Translations under genes and position numbers: made by a program
Notes under the pieces: model-generated
What the model was told of the DNA's origin: nothing
Seen by the model: only the letters and a program-made list of their open reading frames with translations
Database searches by the model: none
DNA from: Porticoccaceae bacterium
GTDB taxonomy: Bacteria; Pseudomonadota; Gammaproteobacteria; Pseudomonadales; Porticoccaceae
Length of the DNA stretch: 8,561 bases
Assembly (NCBI GenBank): GCA_017858295.1
Contig: JAFMBU010000065.1
Location: 1 to 8,561, forward strand
Direction: 5' to 3'
Part shown: piece by piece, positions 3,887 to 8,561 of the stretch
Layout: every line of letters starts with the position of its first letter
Numbering within the stretch: the first letter of the stretch is position 1

Positions 3887-6721
3887 ATGTCATTTTATAC
3901 CTCATTAACAGGATTGAACGCCGCGACTACACAGCTCGCCGTGACCTCTAACAACATTGCCAACTCCGGCACTGGCGGGTTTAAGCGCTCGGACACGGAT
4001 TTCGGCGATATTTTTGCTACCTCTCCTTTGGAGAAGGCATCAAGTGTTGTGGGTCGAGGCGTATCGCTGAAAGAAGTGAGCCAGGAATTCAGTCAGGGCA
4101 ACATCGAGTTCTCTGCCAACTCTCTGGATCTGGCGATCACCGGTGACGGTTTCTTTCCCCTTGAGTCGTCTGATGGCACTAAGATTTACACGCGCAACGG
4201 CGCCTTTATGCTCAATGAGCAAAACCAGATGGTTAACAGTGCCGGTCAGGCCCTGCAGTCGCTGCCGGTGGATTCCACCAACAAAGCTGACTTTGGTGTC
4301 GACCCTAGTGCACTGACTATTCCGCGGTCCACAGTGTCAGAGTTTTTGCCAACCACAGAAGTTGAGTTAGGTTTGAACCTGCCGTCTGAAGTTACGCCAA
4401 TCACCGCAACCTTTAATCCGGATAAGCCAGACACCTTTCACAAGACCACATCCTTGACCGTTTATGGCACATCGGGATCGGCTAATCTGGCAACCATCTA
4501 TTATGTTAAAACCGCCAACGCTACAGCGGACTCCCCTTATAACAAGTGGCAGACCTATGTTTATGTAGATGATCAGGAGGTGGATACGGCACTGATTCAG
4601 TCCTCAGACACCACGGGTGACGAGTACTTTATCAACAAGTATGGCGAGCTAAAAACTCGCTCTGAACTGTTGGAACTGCAGAGCACTAGTGCTGAAAGTG
4701 AGAAATACCTGATTACTCAGGGGACCCTGTACAAGAAGTATTCCTACGATGTGCTCTCTGAGCCCACCCAGTCGATTCCAGCCACAGCCAAGCTGACCAT
4801 TGCTGACGACTCCGCTTATGCAGACGCTCTAAATCTAACCAATAACAGCGACGGCGTTGACTTCAGCGCCATGTCACGGGCCGAGCTTGACGGTATGTTT
4901 AACCTCTCGATTGACGGTTCTACTTCGGTCAATATTGGCCTTGAGCATCTCGCTGGTTCAGCTACACCTATGTCTGGTGCCGAGATTGCCTTTGAGTTGA
5001 CCAATGTGATCAACGAGCGCTTTGGCGATGGCAAAAACTTTGATTTTTCAAATTCTGACAACCAGACGTTGAAGCTTTATCGCGGGTCCGATAACTCCAA
5101 GTCGGTTGAACTTGATATACCCACAATTTTGGCGGCCCACACTACTCTGACCAATGCTACTGACGCTAACTGGGATGGCCAGGTTGCTTCAGAGCCATTG
5201 GCTTATGCGATTAATGCCGCACTGGCAGCCAGCGCTGATTTCTCGGATGTTGAAGTCAGCTACAGTTCGGCTAACCAGGGCTTTCGTTTTGTTCAGAATG
5301 GCAGTGCCACTGACGCGCTCTATGTAAACGGCGGCGCCAGTGCCAACAACGTCTTTGGAGTACCAGCGGAGACTCCGTTTAACGCCGATGACCTCACCTC
5401 TATGGGCACTATGTTGTTGCCACTGGATACGGATGAGGCGGATGTATTACTCCGCGGCGTACTGCCCAACGGTGAGAATATTATCGCCACGCGCGACCAG
5501 CGTTTTGGCATGAAAGTGAGTTACGCCGAAGGCGCCTTTACGGTCTCTTCAGGGACTACAGGCGACACCTCAAGTCTAGCGATGGATAACGCAGGTGAAT
5601 TAGCGCAGAAGCTCTTGGGTATCAGTGAACTGGGTAATTTTGTCTCCCCCGAAACCTCGCAGATCTACAATGTGCCAGCGGTTCGTGGTCAGGCATCAGC
5701 GCCGGCCGTTGTCACCGGTAACCCCATGGGTATAGATCCACGCAAGTCATTCTCGGTCAATTCAGACAACAGCTCCATGACAGTAATTATCGATTCGATC
5801 TCTGCCCAGATTGAATTGGACCAAGGTCTCTATTCGATTGGTACTTTCACTGAGCACCTGCAGGAAAAAATAAACCTCATGGCAGATTCCTTGGGGCGAA
5901 CGGTTTCCGGTATTACCGTGGACTATCAGGATTCAACTGAAACACTGCGGATCACTGGAGCAACTGCTACCGACAACTCATTTATTCAGGTCGCCGGTCA
6001 TGCTGATTGGGGCTTGGAAAATATTGCTCCAGGGTTTGGTGCAGCTTCGACTTTTATTGAGCTTTTCCCAGACACCTCTGGCACCAGTACCGTTTATGTT
6101 ACCCAAACCAAGGATGGCGATTGGATTGAGACCACCGATGGTGGTGAGTTCGACTCCAACGATGTGCCTTACTGGACGCCGATATTCTTGGATAAAGGCG
6201 AGCTGACTTTTGATACCAGTGGTTCATTGGTGTCTCCAGTTGCTGGTGTGAAGTTAGAGAGTGCCGGTATAACCGGTGGTGATATCACGCTTAACTACGA
6301 CAACAGCACCCAGTTTAACAGCCCATTCTCGGTCTTGAGTCAGTCTCAAAATGGTGCGCCAGAGGGTGACTTGGTGGGTGTAAATATCGGCGATGACGGT
6401 TTGGTTGTAGCCAGTTACTCAAATGGTTCACAGAAATCCCTGGGTAAAATTATTCTTGCTAACTTTGCGACGCCTAAAGGTCTACGTCAGGTTGGTGATA
6501 CCAGCTATTACGCCACATCGGTTTCAGGTGACGCCAATCTTGGCGAGCCGGGAGCTGCAGGCTTTGGCACCATTCGTGCTGGTGCGCGAGAGCGCTCCAA
6601 TGTGGATTTGACCGCCGAATTGGTTGATTTGATTACTGCCCAACGAAACTTCCAGGCCAATGCCAAAGCCATTGAGACCAGTTCATCGTTGACTCAGACC
6701 ATTATTCAAATCCGCGGTTAA
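3887..6721 (+). CDS. flgE: FlgE, flagellar hook protein, about twice usual length
   Basis: FlgE polymerises into the hook, the flexible joint between rod and filament, outside the cell. The product is 944 residues, against roughly 400-460 in Salmonella, Vibrio and P. aeruginosa. The ends are canonical: MSFYTSLTGLNAATTQLAVT and SNNIANSGTGGFKRSDTDFG (1-40), LDLAITGDGFF (80-90), and a C-terminal D0 helix from SNVDLTAELVDLITAQRNFQ (904-923) to QIRG. Residues about 161-235 fit the normal D2-type domain (LNLPSEV; TTSLTVYGTSGSA). The extra length lies between about 300 and 760. It contains stretches like the flagellin hook IN motif near 337-400, 404-472 and 628-691, plus a FTVSSGTTGDTSSL segment at 551-564. 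There is no cysteine. TGGAGAA upstream of the ATG is a good ribosome site (GGAG 8 bp away). It lies 34 bp after flgD. The frame is unbroken, so this is a true large protein and not a fusion artefact. Confidence 0.96.
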   Translation: MSFYTSLTGLNAATTQLAVTSNNIANSGTGGFKRSDTDFGDIFATSPLEKASSVVGRGVSLKEVSQEFSQGNIEFSANSLDLAITGDGFFPLESSDGTKIYTRNGAFMLNEQNQMVNSAGQALQSLPVDSTNKADFGVDPSALTIPRSTVSEFLPTTEVELGLNLPSEVTPITATFNPDKPDTFHKTTSLTVYGTSGSANLATIYYVKTANATADSPYNKWQTYVYVDDQEVDTALIQSSDTTGDEYFINKYGELKTRSELLELQSTSAESEKYLITQGTLYKKYSYDVLSEPTQSIPATAKLTIADDSAYADALNLTNNSDGVDFSAMSRAELDGMFNLSIDGSTSVNIGLEHLAGSATPMSGAEIAFELTNVINERFGDGKNFDFSNSDNQTLKLYRGSDNSKSVELDIPTILAAHTTLTNATDANWDGQVASEPLAYAINAALAASADFSDVEVSYSSANQGFRFVQNGSATDALYVNGGASANNVFGVPAETPFNADDLTSMGTMLLPLDTDEADVLLRGVLPNGENIIATRDQRFGMKVSYAEGAFTVSSGTTGDTSSLAMDNAGELAQKLLGISELGNFVSPETSQIYNVPAVRGQASAPAVVTGNPMGIDPRKSFSVNSDNSSMTVIIDSISAQIELDQGLYSIGTFTEHLQEKINLMADSLGRTVSGITVDYQDSTETLRITGATATDNSFIQVAGHADWGLENIAPGFGAASTFIELFPDTSGTSTVYVTQTKDGDWIETTDGGEFDSNDVPYWTPIFLDKGELTFDTSGSLVSPVAGVKLESAGITGGDITLNYDNSTQFNSPFSVLSQSQNGAPEGDLVGVNIGDDGLVVASYSNGSQKSLGKIILANFATPKGLRQVGDTSYYATSVSGDANLGEPGAAGFGTIRAGARERSNVDLTAELVDLITAQRNFQANAKAIETSSSLTQTIIQIRG
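6565..6580 (+). promoter_or_regulatory. Possible sigma-54 promoter inside flgE, upstream of flgF
   Basis: TGGCAC, 5 bases, GTGCT matches the -24/-12 consensus at every position but one, with correct 12-bp spacing between GG and GC. It lies about 180 bp before flgF. In P. aeruginosa flgFGHIJKL is reported as a unit separate from flgBCDE, which would suit such a site. Against it, these bases encode the conserved hook segment FGTIRAG, so the match could be a by-product of protein constraint. Confidence 0.3.
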
Positions 6722-6737
6722 GCGCCAAATTAGGCGC
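6722..6737 (+). other. Small hairpin between flgE and flgF
   Basis: GCGCC-AAATTA-GGCGC, a 5-bp GC-only stem with a 6-base loop, starts at the base after the flgE stop codon. No U-run follows, so it is not a terminator. It could slow exonucleases or mark an mRNA processing point in the long operon; that role is inferred. Confidence 0.4.
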
Positions 6738-6756
6738 GCGGTAAGAGGAATCTGAA

Positions 6757-7518
6757 ATGGATAAATTAGCTTATACAGCACTGTCGGCAATGCAGAGTCA
6801 ATCTGTGGTGCGCGCAGCCATTACCAACGAACTGGCGAATGTCTCGACGATCGGCTTTAAGAAGAGTTTTCAGATTGCCTCGTCCGCGGTAAAAATTGAT
6901 GGACCAGGACATGAGTCACGCTTTCAGCCAGGTCTACAGATCTCGGATCTGATTAACCTGACGCCGGGTACGCCGATTAGTACCGGACGAGCACTGGATA
7001 TTTCGATGAATGATCACACCGTGCTCGGCATTCAAACCGCAACCGGCGATATTGCTTACACACGCCGTGGAGATCTTAAAGTCGGCCCAACCGGTGTACT
7101 TGAGAATGCTGAAGGAGAGTTGGTGATGGGGGAAGGTGGTCCGATTTCGGTGCCTGCCGGCAACCTGATTACTATTAGCCCAGACGGAACAGTGTTTGCA
7201 CAGATTCCAACTGATCCTGAGGCTGAGGCCATTTCTTTAGGCCAATTGATGTTGCGCGACGCCAGTCAGACTGAGTTAGTGCGACGCACTGATGGATTAT
7301 TCGAGCCTCGTGACGCAGCTTTAAGGGGTCAGGATTTCCCCAATGGACCTCTTGCGAGATCGGTATTGCCGGGCATGCTCGAGGGCAGCAACGTTAACCC
7401 AGTTGCAACAATGGTCAAAATGTTAGATTTCAGCCGTCAGTTTGAAATGCAGCTGAAGTTAGTTAAAGAGACCCAGTCGATTGATGAAGCTGGTTCAACA
7501 ATGATGAGACTTCCTTAG
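6757..7518 (+). CDS. flgF: FlgF, proximal rod protein
   Basis: FlgF is a rod subunit that lies between FlgB/FlgC and the distal rod FlgG. The product is 253 residues, a normal length. The N-terminal rod motif is present in a slightly changed form (ITNELANVSTIGFKKS, residues 22-37; most FlgF proteins have NNLAN). The C-terminal D0 segment is complete: MLEGSNVNPVATMVKMLDFS (207-226), then RQFEMQLKLVKE. The middle is less typical. Where FlgF and its paralogues usually read like DVAIxGxGWFAVQ, this protein has LDISMNDHTVLGIQ (80-93). The following YTRRGDLKVGPTGVL and GEGGPISVP are as expected. Identity follows from position between flgE and flgG together with these ends. AGAGGA lies 7 bp before the ATG. 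The gene follows flgE by 35 bp. Confidence 0.95.
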   Translation: MDKLAYTALSAMQSQSVVRAAITNELANVSTIGFKKSFQIASSAVKIDGPGHESRFQPGLQISDLINLTPGTPISTGRALDISMNDHTVLGIQTATGDIAYTRRGDLKVGPTGVLENAEGELVMGEGGPISVPAGNLITISPDGTVFAQIPTDPEAEAISLGQLMLRDASQTELVRRTDGLFEPRDAALRGQDFPNGPLARSVLPGMLEGSNVNPVATMVKMLDFSRQFEMQLKLVKETQSIDEAGSTMMRLP

Positions 7519-7551
7519 GCCTATAGGGCGTAACTGAAGAGGAGATAGACG

Positions 7552-8337
7552 ATGGATGCTTCACTCTGGATTGCTAAAACTGGCCTGACTGCTCAGCAGA
7601 CACGCATGTCAGTTATTTCCAACAACCTGGCTAACGTTAATACCACGGGTTTTAAGAAAGACCGCGCGGTATTCGAAGACCTGCTTTATCAAAACATTGT
7701 TCCCGCTGGTGGGCAGGTTGACGCCGAGTCAGAAACACCGACCGGACTGATGTTGGGTACAGGTACTCGGGTTGTGGCGACTGAAAAACTGCACGCTCAG
7801 GGCAATATTATTACCACCGAAAATGCCTTGGATTTGGCGATTTCCGGTGATGGTTATTTCTCGGTGCAGCAGGCCGATGGCACCATCGCCTATAGCCGCG
7901 ACGGGTCATTCAAGCTCTCAGCTGATGGCAACCTAGTCACTGCTGGTGGCCAAGCAGTATTGCCTGCCATCACCGTGCCACAGAACGCTGCCAGTCTAAC
8001 CATTGGTCGCGATGGCATAGTGACAGTGGAATTGGCCAATGGCGGCGGGTCTAGCCAGATCGGCCAGCTGCAGTTATCGCGCTTTGTAAACAACTCTGGA
8101 TTGCAGCCGATTGGCCGCAATCTGATGCAGCAGACCAATGCCAGTGGCGATCCTCTGGTTGTGCTGCCTGGCGCTGATGGCGCCGGCATGCTGATGCAGG
8201 GAGCTCTCGAAGCCTCTAACGTCAATGTGGTTGAAGAGATGGTCAATATGATTGAGACCCAGCGCGCCTACGAGGTTAACTCCAAGGCAATCTCCGCAGC
8301 AGACGGCATGCTGCGCTTCCTGAACAATAATCTTTAG
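7552..8337 (+). CDS. flgG: FlgG, distal rod protein
   Basis: FlgG builds the distal rod that crosses the periplasm inside the P and L rings. The product is 261 residues, the standard length. All family marks are intact: SVISNNLANVNTTGFKKD (20-37), ALDLAISGDGYFSVQ (92-106) followed by YSRDGSFKLSADGNLV, and the C-terminal GALEASNVNVVEEMVNMIET with QRAYEVNSKAI. The start at 7552 is backed by AGGAG 7 bp upstream and by the typical opening MDASLWIAKTGL. It lies 33 bp after flgF, and flgH begins 9 bp after it. This is the most conserved protein of the window and shows no oddities. Confidence 0.98.
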   Translation: MDASLWIAKTGLTAQQTRMSVISNNLANVNTTGFKKDRAVFEDLLYQNIVPAGGQVDAESETPTGLMLGTGTRVVATEKLHAQGNIITTENALDLAISGDGYFSVQQADGTIAYSRDGSFKLSADGNLVTAGGQAVLPAITVPQNAASLTIGRDGIVTVELANGGGSSQIGQLQLSRFVNNSGLQPIGRNLMQQTNASGDPLVVLPGADGAGMLMQGALEASNVNVVEEMVNMIETQRAYEVNSKAISAADGMLRFLNNNL

Positions 8338-8346
8338 GGCTGAATC

Positions 8347-8561
8347 ATGACTATCCTGCGTGCCATGGTAATTAGTGCAACAGCGGCCTTTCTGGGAGCT
8401 TGTGCGACGCAACCGAACCTGATGCCAAGCGCTGAATTTGCCCCAGTACAGCCTGCGCCTGTAGCACCTATCACAGCGCCAACCGGGGCCATTTTTAACA
8501 ACGGCATGGGCCTGTTTGGCGATCTGCGCAGCTATCAGGGCGGCGATCTTAAAGTCGGCGA
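8347..8561 (+). CDS. flgH: FlgH, L-ring lipoprotein (3' end cut by window edge)
   Basis: FlgH is an outer-membrane lipoprotein that forms the L ring, the bushing through which the rod turns. Only 71 full codons are visible of a protein usually about 220-240 residues long. The N-terminus is a lipoprotein signal (MTILRAMVISATAAFLGAC) with lipobox LGAC and the lipidated cysteine at 19. The next residue is alanine rather than aspartate, which fits outer-membrane sorting. A Pro/Ala-rich linker follows (about 33-50). Then TGAIFNNGMGLFGDLRSYQ and GGDLKVG correspond to the family's GSIY and FxDxRAxxVGDxLTV region. The ATG at 8347 has AGGG 7 bp upstream, overlapping the flgG stop codon, so translation is likely coupled. 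Confidence 0.93.
   Translation, partial: MTILRAMVISATAAFLGACATQPNLMPSAEFAPVQPAPVAPITAPTGAIFNNGMGLFGDLRSYQGGDLKVG

Noticed and set aside
7890..8412. Two leftward open frames of more than 110 codons opposite flgG and flgH
   Set aside because: They lie antisense to strongly conserved FlgG and have no recognisable product or start signals; high-GC third positions explain the length.

Overview
The window is a block of flagellar genes from a Gram-negative, polarly flagellated gammaproteobacterium. The evidence is a P-ring chaperone with a signal peptide, an L-ring lipoprotein, and sigma-54 and sigma-28 type promoters. Base composition looks balanced, near 50% GC by eye. The protein sequences and the sigma-54 control resemble Pseudomonas, Vibrio and marine Cellvibrionales-like lineages more than enterics, but I cannot name a genus. 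There is no mobile element, CRISPR array, tRNA or rRNA.

Layout: bases 1-2053 hold three leftward genes in the order flgA, flgM, flgN (flgN runs off the left edge). An intergenic control region of about 280 bp (2054-2336) follows. Bases 2337-8561 hold the rightward genes flgB, flgC, flgD, flgE, flgF, flgG and the first part of flgH. This is the enteric gene order (flgN-flgM-flgA facing flgBCDEFGH), without the cheV-cheR pair that sits next to flgB in some Vibrio and Pseudomonas relatives.

How the genes work together: FlgB, FlgC, FlgF and FlgG build the rod, FlgD caps the growing hook, and FlgE is the hook. FlgH is the outer-membrane L ring and FlgA chaperones the periplasmic P ring. FlgM holds sigma-28 (FliA) inactive until the hook-basal body is complete. 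FlgN is the export chaperone for the hook-filament junction proteins.

The least ordinary points are these. (1) FlgA is far longer than usual because its SAF-like module appears to be present three times, with near-constant spacing. (2) FlgE is 944 residues, about twice the usual size, with several IN-motif-like modules in the middle. (3) The flgA-flgB intergenic region carries an excellent sigma-54 site pointing toward flgB and, 56 bp further right, an excellent sigma-28 site pointing back at it. The late promoter would therefore transcribe through the hook-operon promoter. (4) flgM has its own sigma-28 type promoter with a perfect 14-bp palindrome just upstream, and an intrinsic terminator separates it from flgN. 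(5) The six exported axial proteins contain no cysteine in 1,955 residues.
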